From assembly GCA_035771165.1 (NCBI GenBank), contig JAWNZC010000014.1:1317001-1381000 (forward strand): a stretch of 64,000 bases of DNA, read 5' to 3'. Below are positions 1-11,520 of the stretch, piece by piece; positions within the stretch are counted from its first letter, which is position 1; each line of letters starts with the position of its first letter. This DNA is from Paragorgia papillata. Its lineage: Eukaryota > Cnidaria > Anthozoa > Scleralcyonacea > Coralliidae. The translations under genes and the position numbers were made by a program. The notes under the pieces are model-generated. The model had not been told where the DNA came from, searched no databases, and saw only the letters and a list, made by a program, of their open reading frames with translations.

Positions 1-1856
1 CAGCAACACAGCAAAATTGAGCAACACTTCCAGTGTTTTCTGTTTTCAAATGTGGTTGCATTCATGTTTGTTTACAATGAAAAAACAAGCATTTCATTAA
101 CGTATTTCAGCAGTTTTAAGTTGAGATGGTCACTCATAACAGATATACAAATGTATATTTTGTTTGGGTCACTAAAAAGTGGTCACTGGTCACATTAGGC
201 AGGTGGTTGCTCATTGCAGGTACATTTCAATTACAAATCATTGGTGCCAGAAAAAGTGGTTGTAAACAGCAGGTGGTTGTAAAAAGGAGGGTTGTAAAAC
301 TCAGGTTCTACTGTACTGTATGGGTAAAACTCAATCTTCCGTAATTCTTTTTCACAATTTATCTAGCCTGCACTTCAGTGAATGAAATAAACACAAAAAT
401 ATTATTTAGGTGTTCAGATTGATCACTTCACTGAGTGACTGGCTTGTAGATGTCTAGAAAGTCAACTTACCCCAGGTAACCAAACAAACCTTAACGCCTG
501 TATTCTAAAAGCTCACTAACACTCACACACTCAATGAGACACTCAATAAGTGCAATTCAACACTCAATGAGTCTCCACTCACCCTCACTGAGTATGAGAC
601 TACACTCCTCGATCTCTAACCATTCAATTGAATGGAAATAAGTCCAAGTTTTAGGAAATTAGAATAATTCCGTATTGATAACAATAAATTCTGATTCAGT
701 CACTTGATGACAACTGATGGTCTGATACAATATATTTGATAACAAAATGTTTATTATTTTTTGTGATCAGGTTGTGTCTGTTGACGATGATTGTCTAGCT
801 GTTAATGGCATCTGTTTCTCATTTACCTGTTAGCTTTCAAATTATACATCGCCTCCAGATTATTATGAGAGATATCTTATTATTTTAAAACTGTATCCAG
901 CAAAAGGCCTTTGAAGACCACAAAAGTCAAACATAGAGTCTATGTTTGACTTTTGTAAGAGCGATTATCGTGATTCGCGATCGACTCATTTGACTGTGAT
1001 TTGAGCTTACGATTTTAATATATATAGCGGATGTAGCAAGTTGTTGAGTGTTGACTGTCCTTTTCTTTTCAAAACACAGACCAAGCAAAACATCATTGCT
1101 TAGAAAAATAGATCATCACTATATATTCATTTGGCCTTTTTCCCAGTCGGCTAAGGCCTTGTTCTGTTTGTGACTGACTTCAAGGACAAGTTACAGACTG
1201 TATTATAAAGTTAAAAGTTGCAAGCCTAATAAGGCATAGTGACATTGGCAAACAATATAACTAAAAGTTTAAAACCATACCTGATCTTGTATAACAAGTA
1301 ATATAGAGAAATAAAACAACTGTTCTGTAATAAGCTGCTGCCGACATCATACAATCGCACTTTGAACAAGACGCTCAAGAAGGCCAAGCAAGTTCCCAAT
1401 TTCACACAAATAATAAATACCTCAAATGATGCGCATGGGAAAATTAAAAGAATGCAAACACTCATGACGTCACGCAGATATTAGCTTTTTAATTTAGATC
1501 TCCTCAGATAATATGGGGTGTGGTCAGTCGTGCCTGTTTATATATATGTTCAGCGGAAATCGTCGCTGTCAATTAGCTGGTCATTAGTATAAACTAGTAA
1601 AAACACCAACGTCCTATGTTTGATTTGATTTTTGTTTCTCATCTGACTCTTTATTTAGTTTCCATTCCTAGTTTAGTCATCGGCTATATTGTAACCTCAC
1701 CTAAGCCTGTAAACCAGTTTTCTGAGTTTAGTGTTCTCAAACCTTTTTAATTACTGATCTAGTAAGTCGATCTGAACCACCTACATGACACAATTCCCAT
1801 TTCACTCTGATAAAGTGCTCCGCTCGTAACATCAGTTTTCCGTCACCTTGGCAGCC
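1..1856. other. Unassigned upstream DNA
   Basis: AT-rich with no supported gene. Contains short CACTCAATGAG repeats at 525-600 and the palindrome at 920-956; otherwise nothing recognised. Confidence 0.5.
920..956. repeat. Perfect 18-bp-arm palindrome
   Basis: ACAAAAGTCAAACATAGA and its exact complement separated by one G; could be a cruciform or a MITE remnant. Confidence 0.85.
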
Positions 1857-1859
1857 TTA

Positions 1860-2300
1860 AGGCCTGGCCAAACGCTTTCAACATCGCATTCAACATGCAT
1901 CATTCAACATTGTTGAACGATGTTGAATAATGTTGAAAGCACGAGTGGCCAAATGAATTCAACATCGTTCAACATTCGTGAATGACAATTAATTGAACGT
2001 GGGCTACCACAAAAGCTGGAATCGACAATATCCCGCATGGCGCATGTCTCTGTTCAACAAAGTGGAATGAAATGTGGCCAAATGCGTTCAACACCTTTCA
2101 ACATTTTGAGAACAATAGAAATGTTGAACGCGTGTTGAACGAAAATTTGAACATGTTCAAATTTCGTTCAACATCATTCAACACCATTCAACAACGTTCA
2201 ACATCATTCAACAGGGTGGCCAAACGCTTTCAACATGTTGAATTCAACAATGTTGAACGATGTTAATTGAATGAAATGTTGAAAGCGTTTGGCCAGGCCT
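1860..2300. mobile_element. 441-bp MITE made of CATTCAACA repeats
   Basis: The ends at 1861-1884 and 2276-2299 are perfect 24-bp inverted repeats (starting GGCCTGGCCAAACGCTTTCA). TTA flanks both sides (1857-1859, 2301-2303), a Harbinger-like 3-bp duplication. The terminal motif recurs inside at about 2074 and 2216. Confidence 0.85.
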
Positions 2301-2754
2301 TTACCAATTACAACATTTTCACTTTGCTCTATCGAAAACACTGCCTACGCAGCACTTATACATGACACAAGTGTTCACTCAGTCTGGAGACGTCAACTGA
2401 CTCGAAACGTTCTGAGATTTCGAATTCTGGTCTAAATTTCCAGTTTTCTTTCTGGAGTCGAGTTCTACCTGTGGCGGAAAGGTAAAAATATTAATGAGAT
2501 GCGAAACCTTTTTGGTTAGTATTCGAAAATTAATCAAGGAGAACTGAAGTGATTTATAATATACAAACGTTAACATACTATAATGATGATTCCGAGAAAT
2601 ATCCATATTGATACGACACCCAAACTGAAAATTGTTTTGAAACTCTCTCCGTTTCCAGACTAGTTTTCTTGAGCTATAGGGAAAGACTTGGCAAATCGCT
2701 TTTGCCCATGATGATGGACTGCCCAGAATTAAACAAATAAGGAAATATATAGTA

Positions 2755-2945
2755 AGGTTTGATCAGATACTGCCGAAGAGAACGTAGGAGTCTAACGTTT
2801 CGAGTGGAGGCCCTTCCCCTTCGTCAGAGAGAATTGAAAGCCCCCGTTGATCAGCTCTCTGACGAAGGGCCTTCGTTCGAAACGTTACACTCCTACGTTC
2901 TCTGTTTCGGTGTATATCAAACCTTACTATATATTTTGATTGTTT
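2755..2945. repeat. Snap-back repeat with hammerhead-like block
   Basis: TATAGTAAGGTTTGATCAGA...AACGTAGGAGTCTAACGTTT is mirrored to 2935. The plus strand has CTGACGA (2859) and GAAAC (2879) around GGGC-CTTC-GTTC. Followed by AACACTGCCTACGCAGCAC, which also occurs at 2340 and (inverted) 45707. Confidence 0.7.
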
Positions 2946-3884
2946 CAACACTGCCTACGCAGCACGCTCACTTTTATTCAAACAAATATGGTTGGCTACG
3001 TTGCCGCTCCAATGTTGTCGGTCGTGGATACTAAACTAAAAATACTAAACTACCAAGATAATTTCACTTTTGTAACAAACAAATCAATCAATTTTTACTA
3101 GAGAAAAAAATACAATTGAAATATCCTTTTAAACAACCTGCATAAAAATGGGATTTTTGCGTTATTACACAAAGACTTTCGGCATTTTTTCCCTTCGAGT
3201 CAGTTTTTTCTCTAAAATGAACATGTTTTCCAAAAGTTACAACCGGCGTGAAGCGTTTTAATACCTTTTGCTATTTTTTTTTTAATTTAAAAAAATATGA
3301 ATTATGTTTTATAAGAAATTGGAAAAAAATTAATTTTATAAATCACCATGCAGAGTTGACGCTTTCTTATGCATAATTTTATTAAAGATTACAACTTCAA
3401 GATCAATTACTATGTTAAGGACTTCAAGCCAATACACTTACTCTATTACGTTATTACAATAAATAACAGACCTAGGTTAGTATATAAAACCGCGTCATTC
3501 AGGAAGGCACTTATTTAGAAAACTGCATGACGCAGTCGCAGTACGTAGAGGGAAAGGCACTTATTCCAAGGGCACTTTGAAGTACACCTAACCCGTAAAA
3601 TGAAATTTTTGTTATTGTTGGAAAGAGCATTAAATGAAGGATGTCGTTAACATTTTTTCAATAATTCTTTTCGTTCTCTCGTTGTATTTTTTGTTGCGGT
3701 ATAGGTCTTGAAATTAAACATATTTTCGAAATAAACCAACAAAATCACTTAAAAATTTCCATATATGGATACCGACCACCAAATGGTATAACAACATTCC
3801 GGTTTTATTGTTACCATAGTAACAGGTTAGTTTTCAAACCTCTGAGTTCTTTCAACAAAAATCTTTGTTTTCTCCCATACTATG

Positions 3885-4262
<378 letters not shown>

Positions 4263-4263
4263 G

Positions 4264-4600
4264 GTATATAAACCTCCGAATATAAGCCCTGGGCTTATAT
4301 TCATTCGTAAGCACTTTTTGGTGGGCTTATACATGGGGGGGGGGGGGGGGGGGCTTATATACGGAGGGCTTATGTACGGACAACATTTTGTGTTAGTAAT
4401 ATTAAACATTTATTGACTTTATTTCAATATATAACACAAGGTTAACATATAAACGAGCATAAGATACTATATACGGGTGGGCTTGTATACGGGTGGGCTT
4501 ATATTCGGATTAATGGTGATCATGAGAGTGTTAGTAAATTGGCGGGCTTATACATGGGGGCTTATATTCGGGGGTCTTATATTCGGAGGTTTACGGTATA
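4264..4600. repeat. Degenerate GGCTTATATTCGG repeats with poly-G
   Basis: About ten variants of GGGCTTATATTCGG/ATACGGG; a 19-base G run at 4335-4353. Confidence 0.75.
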
Positions 4601-4862
4601 TACTGATGTCATATATAATATATATACATATATATTCATTAAAATTGGCAAAAGATAAATTCCGCGTCGATTTGACCAGAAACAGAAATATATATTTTTT
4701 TGGCCTAATTGCGTACCGTCGAGTTGCCATTTGTAGCACAAAAAGCGGACAAACAAACCAAAATTGACTTTCAAAAGATTGTTCGGACTGCAAGAATTAT
4801 GGGTAAAAGCGGACAAACCTAAATAGTGACGTCATCACGAAGGAGCGCTATTAGACAAAGGC

Positions 4863-4925
4863 AACCTCGTACCCAGGGTCTTATCTCCGCTTCCCCGCCC
4901 CCATATGACCCTGGGTACGAGGTTG
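4863..4925. repeat. Miniature palindrome with CAACCTCGTACCCAGG ends
   Basis: A 63-bp stem whose ends equal those of the 1.18-kb element at 15318-16495; probably an internal-deletion relative. Confidence 0.7.
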
Positions 4926-4991
4926 AGACAAAGGTAATGCCAGATCTCGGGTAGCGGAGTCAAGACCCCCTCGCTCCTCCGCATAAACAGT

Positions 4992-5245
4992 CGTTGGCAC
5001 CTAAGCGTGTACACCGCCCGTCAAAACATGTTCTAAATTTAAGCCAAATTAAGTTATAAACCGTTTGGAAATCAACACCGTGGGATTGGCGAGACGTGAT
5101 TGGCTAAGGGCACATTCATGTGACAATAATACATTGGTTCGAATGTATTGAATGAAAACCTAATACGTTTGTAAGGTAAACATTTAACTTTTACATTGAC
5201 ATAAAACATGTTTTGACGGGCGGTGTACACGCTTAGGTGCCAACG
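4992..5245. mobile_element. 254-bp MITE, perfect 41-bp inverted ends, 5-bp target duplication
   Basis: 4992-5032 and 5205-5245 are exact reverse complements (starting CGTTGGCACCTAAGCG). Direct repeats ACAGT flank it at 4987-4991 and 5246-5250. No coding capacity. It lies 360 bp before the gene 1 start codon. Confidence 0.9.
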
Positions 5246-5289
5246 ACAGTACTGTATCATCCGAGGTATCATCAAAAAGAAGCTTGAAG

Positions 5290-5505
5290 TTTACGAGGTT
5301 GGAAGTTTGCCAGGTTCTTTCGGAGATCGGCTATGTCGGGGATCGTCGAGGATCGTCGGAGATGTGTCGAAATCACAAGGTCGAAATCGTCAGCTGGACA
5401 TAAGGAGTGCGGGCAGATAGCCGCAGTACTTATGTCCAGCTGACGCCTCCGAGCATCTCCGACGACCCCCGAAACCTCCAATCTCCGAAATTTAACCTCT
5501 GGCCC
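5290..5505. repeat. Snap-back repeat before gene 1 ATG
   Basis: GTCAGCTGGACATAAGGA-type sequence near 5390 is mirrored near 5425-5443 (TTATGTCCAGCTGAC). The outer blocks GGAGATGTGTCG and CATCTCCGACGA are mirrored too. Ends about 100 bp before the start codon, so it may lie in the 5' UTR or promoter. Confidence 0.65.
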
Positions 5506-5605
5506 TTCCCCGCCCTGGAAGACACAAGTAGTGGTAGCGTCCCTTCACAAGAAGTCGTTGGTTACGGATCGTTGAGAATTAGTTGTTGTTCAAATCTTCG
5601 ATACC

Positions 5606-5669
5606 ATGGAATATTTCAACATGAACTATGTCATTTTCTTACTGTTAAGTTTGGCAGTCGTTTTCTCAG
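5606..5669 (+). CDS. Ig-superfamily receptor, exon 1 (signal peptide)
   Basis: First coding exon of gene 1. ATG at 5606 opens 21 codons, beginning MEYFNMNYVIF and continuing into a Leu/Val/Phe-rich hydrophobic core typical of a cleaved signal peptide. It ends in phase 1 at a consensus donor (TCAG|GTACGT, intron from 5670). A signal exon ending in phase 1 is the usual layout for Ig-superfamily genes, and the next Ig exon at 25091 also begins in phase 1. A second Met codon lies 5 codons downstream, so the start could be either; the first gives a normal-length signal peptide. The 19.4-kb intron to exon 2 is long but is filled with recognisable transposons. The exon linkage is inferred from phase and order, not from transcript data. 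Confidence 0.7.
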
Positions 5670-6848
5670 GTACGTTTCATTTCGTCTATATGTAGCAGCA
5701 ACGAAATTTAACAAGGAATGTGTTATTCTTAGTGAATGTTAAAACCTATATTTTAATAGCTTTATAAAGGTAGTGGAAAGGAAGTGCCAAGATACATCGA
5801 TCCTATATTATACCATTTATCACCTTGAGTATTTTTGCTAAGTGTCTAAATCTTCGTCAAGAATAACAATATACCGCTGCTCATTTATATAAACAACATT
5901 CTACTGACGCAACATCGATTCAAGCTGTTTATTATATTATACAGAATGCATTCTTGTGGTTCTGTCCTTCCTTGTTTGGCGTTCGAATTGCGTAAGAATA
6001 GTGGTCTGTGTATATACATGTAAAGTTTTAATTCTAAAGAGTGCAAGAATACAATAATTATGTAACAACTATTGAGTCTATAGTATATCTTACAACTTAT
6101 ATGTCAGTGTATGATTTCATTTAACAGGTTTCAAATCTATGCTATAGTGAAGTGTATGATGAGTATGTTGTGTCTCCTTTTGATAAGCTATTTATTACAA
6201 TTTAGGTTAATTTGGAGTGCACAATATAACCAAAACGCCAGGAGGCCTGTTTGTACACTTAAAACTCGATCTTGTTTATGTTTACGTTCTCGTAGCGTTT
6301 TAAGACGCGATTCCAACCCAGATAATATTTCTAGCTATCTCGAACCGAATGCCGTAATTGTTTAATTTTTAAACACCTTCTGCTATAAAATATTGCTATC
6401 ACGCTATATGCTGATTTCTCGGTGTTCCGAACAACTTTTGTTTTTGTTTTTTTCTGGAGAGATTGTAATATAGCTAATAGCTGTACTCTAGGGTAGTTTT
6501 CTTGTAATATATTATACTGTATATATGTATACACATGTACTTAATAATAATAATATACTAGGGGACCCGTACAGAGCCTCGTACAGAGCTATGTGTCTGA
6601 CTGACTGGCTACTTCAATTCTATGCAATATTAACTCCTTGCTAACCTTGTCATTTTATACTTATATAAATTTTCTGGACTGTCTGTCTGTGACCACTGGC
6701 TCAGAAATTACAATATATATTGATTGTTAAAAGGTGGAATTCCACAACACAAAATTAGAAAGGTGAAACAAATGTTGAGTCAACAATTTATCATTTGAAA
6801 ACCTAGATATCATGCTTCTGTGGCTAACTAGTATAAAATTTCTTGATG

Positions 6849-7182
6849 TTGAGTAGCCTGTGTGACAGCCTGAATATACAGTCTGTAATTCAGTTTGTGA
6901 AAATTCACATGATAGCTTGTTGACCCCATGCTGGAGCTTCTCAGATCTGAGAAGTAGCTTCTGATGGACCAAATCACAAGCCCTGTCTTATGTTAATTAT
7001 GTCATTTATTGTCAATTAAATATTGTCAAATTAGTCAATTTTCAATAAACCATTATGAATCATATGTGATGAGTAATGTACTTCTCAGATCTGAGAAGCT
7101 TAGCAGTGGGGGATCAACAAGCTGTCTGTGAGTTTTCACAAACTGAATTACAGAGTGTATATTCAGGCTGTACACAGGCTAG
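6849..7182. mobile_element. MITE with about 100-bp inverted arms
   Basis: 6849-6957 (GCCTGAATATACAGTCTGTA to CTTCTCAGATCTGAGAAG) is mirrored at 7080-7182. Confidence 0.75.
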
Positions 7183-7770
7183 GTGTTGAATGGCCAGATC
7201 AGAATCAAGCTGAGACCCTGAGTCAAGTCATTTGAAGTTGAGTTGAGTCTAGTCATTTTTCTTATAAGACAGTTTGAGTTGAGTTATGTTACCAGAAAGG
7301 GCAACTCTAGTTGTTACATTAATTAATATACACTGCCACATATGGCATTTGACAGCTGTTATACAGTACACTGTAGTCCCAATGCAAAAGATATTTATAA
7401 CATTATGGTTGAAATAAGAGACAGCTGGTACTTGCTATATTTTCAGGTGATTATCTATGCTGGTTATAAATCTGTTGATATTTATTTTCTATTTTTGAAG
7501 CTACTGCATGTGCATAGTAGAATCGAAAAGGTTATGTGATGACAACATTTTTCTGAATAATTAAAAGTCCTATATATACATAAATAACATCAGATGAAAA
7601 TAGTTGTTTGCATTCTTATATCATTGTACATACTGTAGTACCTAGCAATCTTGTACTCAGAGCCAGCTTTCCTATAATTGGCTGCACAAAGTAAGCAAAT
7701 AGCTCTGGATATAATCTACCAAAATACGCACTGTACACGTTAGTAAAAACACAGTATTTTTTGACCTAAC

Positions 7771-8039
7771 AGGTGTGTGTTGGATTGGATCCGATTGACC
7801 CCTTATAATCCGAGGGTTTGTGCATATAACTACACTGTAGTGAATTTGTTAATTTTGTGACAAAAACAATGACAAAAGTGAATCTGATGTGGGTAAAAAA
7901 GTACAAAATCTGATCTGATCTGATCTGAGAAAAAAAGAACAAAATCTGATCTGAGAAAAAAGAATAAAATCTGATCCGAAGGTATAAAAGTTTAGTCCAA
8001 ACCACGGTTTGATCGGATTTGGATCAGATTCACACACCT
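7771..8039. mobile_element. hAT-like MITE, relative of 37859-38342
   Basis: Ends AGGTGTGTG / CACACACCT, interior with CTGATCTGATCTGATC runs and the shared block CCGAGGGTTTGT. Confidence 0.7.
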
Positions 8040-8424
8040 CTATTTTGTACCCAGACCCACAGACCACAAGAACGTCTCAGGTGTAATGAGTGCAAATTAT
8101 ATTGACTTGCCATGGCTAATTCTGGTCGAAACAATTGTCGAGGGTTGTGTCCCATGTACTAATAAATTATATATACTGAATATTACTTACATATCTTTAA
8201 TCCTTTCTGATAATTGTTCAATTTACTCCTGTATCAAATTTACACTGCGCCTTCAACTGTCATTGCCTTCGCAAGTTATATTGGTTTGGGGAGGTCGATC
8301 TCCCCACTGATGATACCGCAAAAAAAATGGCCTAAGGCCATATACCTCATTCTTTGCAAATTTTATTCATCTACATTATATAACCCCAGTGATTGTCCAA
8401 TTACCTTCATCTTATTAAAAAAAA

Positions 8425-8760
8425 ACCTGCAAACAAGTTGTTACAGGCTGTTGATGTTGTTCTGACAGGCTGTCATTGTAATGTGGGTTTACACTGGCTG
8501 TCCCAGATTGTTGACAAGTCTATAACAGGTTGTTGACAACTTGTAACAAAGTTGATGACTCCAACAGACCTGTGGCAAGTTGTTCCAACAACCTGTTACC
8601 ATGCTGCAACTAACAACTTGTTAACAGGCTGATGCTAACAAGGTTGTCTACAGCAGCTTGTTAAATGAACAGCATAATTAATGTTAGAACCTATTAACAG
8701 CCTCATGCTACCAGTCTGTTGCGAACACATCCGGTTAACAAGCTGTGAAATTTTTCTTGT
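8425..8760. repeat. Degenerate ACAAGTTGTT/ACAGGTTGTTG repeats
   Basis: Many diverged 10-12-bp units, partly palindromic; no frame. Confidence 0.7.
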
Positions 8761-8888
8761 GTACACATATTACACACCCATTATGGTACTGATAGTGATT
8801 GAAAACCTAATCTGATGCAACCCAGTTTTCACTTCTGAAAATAAAATTTTTGTTTTTTATATTATTTCGAATATTATTTGTAGACAGC

Positions 8889-8931
8889 AGTACACTGTAC
8901 AGTGTACAGTTACACTGTACAGTGTACAGTA
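8889..8931. repeat. Direct and palindromic ACACTGTACAGTGTACAGT doublet
   Basis: Two 19-bp units in tandem, each itself nearly palindromic. Confidence 0.85.
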
Positions 8932-9859
8932 CAAGGTAAATTATAACAAAAGTCACCATTCTAAAAAATTTATTTCATGTATCGTACTATATATGTCTTT
9001 CAATAAAATGCCTTTAAGTAATAATTTTGTGGTTTTGCCCTGCAATTGTCATTTTTTGATTTGTAATATTTAACTTATAACACATGTGAATCTGTACGTG
9101 ATCTAAATAAATTATATAACTGTAAATTTCAACCTGCCTAACCAATCTTCAGCTATGTTTTATTAATTTATATTACATTTGTTAAGTATGTTTATTACAC
9201 TATGCACAAGCTATAATGAAGGTATGTATATGAATCCTAAGCATGACAAAGTGCGAAAATTTATTATACAGTATAGCCATAAATATCATAAATATTCTGG
9301 AAATGGGACGTGACCAGGAAGGAGTACATGGGAAGGGATTAGGCTCTCTCAATTGACGTATACATTGCACGCCTGTATACTCCGCGTACGTTTTTGTTCA
9401 ATTCCGTGAAAAGGATTTTTGTTATTTGCAATGACACATCATACATTGCGGTATATTCTATTATGCCAAAACTATTACGTGAGCGAATGAGTTATCTAAA
9501 AATAAAATTGTATCAGTGGTATACATAGTCATAGGTATTTTTGTATATAGTGAAGCAAGATCTGTAAAATTTCAAACAAATTTTCAAACAAAAACGGATA
9601 ATTTTTCATCGCGTTTGTTTACCACATGAAGACACATCTTGAGTGCTGATGTCTGCTATACAGATAATAACCATTTGGACACTTTCCAAACTAAGGTTTA
9701 GGCCAGGTATAGAAAGAGCACTTTTCCGAGCTGCTAAATCGACCTGCACCACATGCCGAGGATGAGGAATATGATCGCCTGCAGAAAACGCCGAAGAGCT
9801 CGATGTGCATGGACATATCGTATCGTATCCGAGAATTGAGGGGATCCGAAAATGTTTGA

Positions 9860-10262
9860 ACTAGAATCTTAAAACGGTAAGGCTTCTGCCGTTGATGGTT
9901 TCAATGCGGAAAACGGAGGAGAACAACCCGAAGGCTTTAAGCTTTGTATATGCTAGGGAAAATCCCTGGGGAAAAAAAGATTAAGCGGAAAATGTATTCG
10001 ACAACTGGATCAGTTCTGCTGGTGATGTAGCTGGGCTGGAAACCTGCTTTACAGCATTGCATATTGCTTATCGTGATGACTGGAAAGATTGGGAGATCCT
10101 GCCTGTGTCGATGAAATCGAGAAGTCTTTGCAAAATTATTAGAATTTCAGTGTCTGCTAATTGTGAATTATGTGGATTTTGAGACGGCTTTTGGTTCTCT
10201 GTACCGCGGTTCGTTGTGGAAGATCATGCGCGAATGTATGGAATTCCGACAGTTTATTAAGA
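9860..10262 (+). pseudogene. Decayed RTE-like reverse transcriptase fragment
   Basis: Short conserved RT blocks in shifting frames: GKASAVDGFNAE near 9880, matching the GKAPGVDGI block, and VNYVDFETAF near 10165, with SLYRGSLWKIMRE after it, matching the FVDFEKAFDSVxRxSLWKIxR motif A of RTE-type LINEs. Several stops and frameshifts lie between. The following LINE begins almost at its end, so the younger LINE may have inserted here. Confidence 0.5.
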
Positions 10263-10266
10263 TATA

Positions 10267-11475
10267 ATGCATATAACCAGCGATTTGCATAAAGATTCAA
10301 TAAAAACTAATTGCCCGTTTACAAACTATCCCACGTGTGATCCAACATGCGGCAATTTAGAACAATATCTATTGATAAACGACTTAATGAGTAAATTCAT
10401 GAAAAGAATAGATGACAAGGTCGACGGGATTTCGCAAGAAGTAAACAATTTAAAGTCCAGTAAGAGCCGACCAGACCAAACTGATATGATTAACAACTTC
10501 GAACGAGAAATCGACGAACTTAAAAAGGAAAACTTAGATCTGCGCCAAAGAAATGCAACCCTTTCGTACGTAATGGCAGACTTACAAACTAAAGTTAAAG
10601 ACACAGAGAATGAAAAAAACAGTCTTATCACGGCAATTAAGCTGATACAACTTGATCAATCCCAATCCCAACCCAGTGGAATCGAAAATCAAATTGACAC
10701 TTGGCATACTGTCAATAATAAGAAATCGAAAGTCGGTAAAACTAGCAAGAATCCACCCAAAACAGCCGCCAGCAACGCGAATGTTAACAGATATGAAGTC
10801 CTCAGTGACAGCGATGCTGAACCAACTGAAGAACGAAGCCTGCCTCATGTCGAACCGACTACGAGCCAGAATAATTCTGGCAATAAGGAAACCTCTTCTG
10901 GCCGGCTTGGCAAAACTTTCACGACCAATACGCGAGCCCAATCACGACCTAACCAGAATTGCTATCCCAAGTCTAAGACAACAGAAGGTCCCATAGCAAT
11001 CTTAGGGGATTCAATGATAAAGATGATTAAATCGCCTAAACTCAGCCGATCGACGGGTGAAAAGGTCAATATCAAAACATTTCCTGGAGCAACAATTAAC
11101 GACATGAGCTACTACGTACAGCCCACAATGAAGAAACAGCCCAAGCTCGTGATTCTACACGTAGGGACTAACGACGTCCAACGGAAAGAACCAGAAGAAA
11201 TTACAGATGAAATGAAATCCTTGTGTCAAGGTATCGTGTCCCAAAGTTTATCAAAAATAGCTATTTCTGAAATAATTAAGAGACAGGACCCGATCATCAA
11301 CATTAAGATAGATAAAACTAATACCTTACTAGCTAAGCTCTGTAGTAAATTTAAGTGGCAGTTTATACGTCACGCTAACATAGATGCTACTAAATTAAAT
11401 GCATCGGGACTACATTTAAATAGTCAGGGAACTGCACTTTTAGCAAAGAACTTGATTGAATTCCTCAAGAATTGA
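10267..11475 (+). CDS. CR1-type LINE ORF1: coiled coil plus SGNH/GDSL esterase-like domain
   Basis: A 402-residue intact ORF. Residues about 40-125 form a heptad-like coiled coil (NNFEREIDELKKENLDLRQR), followed by a low-complexity Ser/Asn/Thr linker. Residues about 243-400 match the SGNH/GDSL esterase fold found in CR1-clade ORF1 proteins: GDS box (AILGDSMIK, about 246), GTND (LHVGTNDV, about 299), and a C-terminal catalytic His (ASGLHLNSQG, about 382). Such ORF1 proteins form RNPs with the element RNA. ORF2 starts 45 bp downstream of the stop. The complete frame with all three motifs indicates a recent insertion. Confidence 0.85.
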   Translation: MHITSDLHKDSIKTNCPFTNYPTCDPTCGNLEQYLLINDLMSKFMKRIDDKVDGISQEVNNLKSSKSRPDQTDMINNFEREIDELKKENLDLRQRNATLSYVMADLQTKVKDTENEKNSLITAIKLIQLDQSQSQPSGIENQIDTWHTVNNKKSKVGKTSKNPPKTAASNANVNRYEVLSDSDAEPTEERSLPHVEPTTSQNNSGNKETSSGRLGKTFTTNTRAQSRPNQNCYPKSKTTEGPIAILGDSMIKMIKSPKLSRSTGEKVNIKTFPGATINDMSYYVQPTMKKQPKLVILHVGTNDVQRKEPEEITDEMKSLCQGIVSQSLSKIAISEIIKRQDPIINIKIDKTNTLLAKLCSKFKWQFIRHANIDATKLNASGLHLNSQGTALLAKNLIEFLKN

Positions 11476-11520
11476 CTAAATGAATTCCAGCATAGCGATA
11501 TTGACTATTTTTATATCATT

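Noticed and set aside
4998..5025. GTGTACACCGCCCGTC resembles the conserved 3' block of small-subunit rRNA
   Set aside because: It is two bases short of the rRNA motif, occurs as part of perfect transposon ends, and no other rRNA sequence surrounds it.
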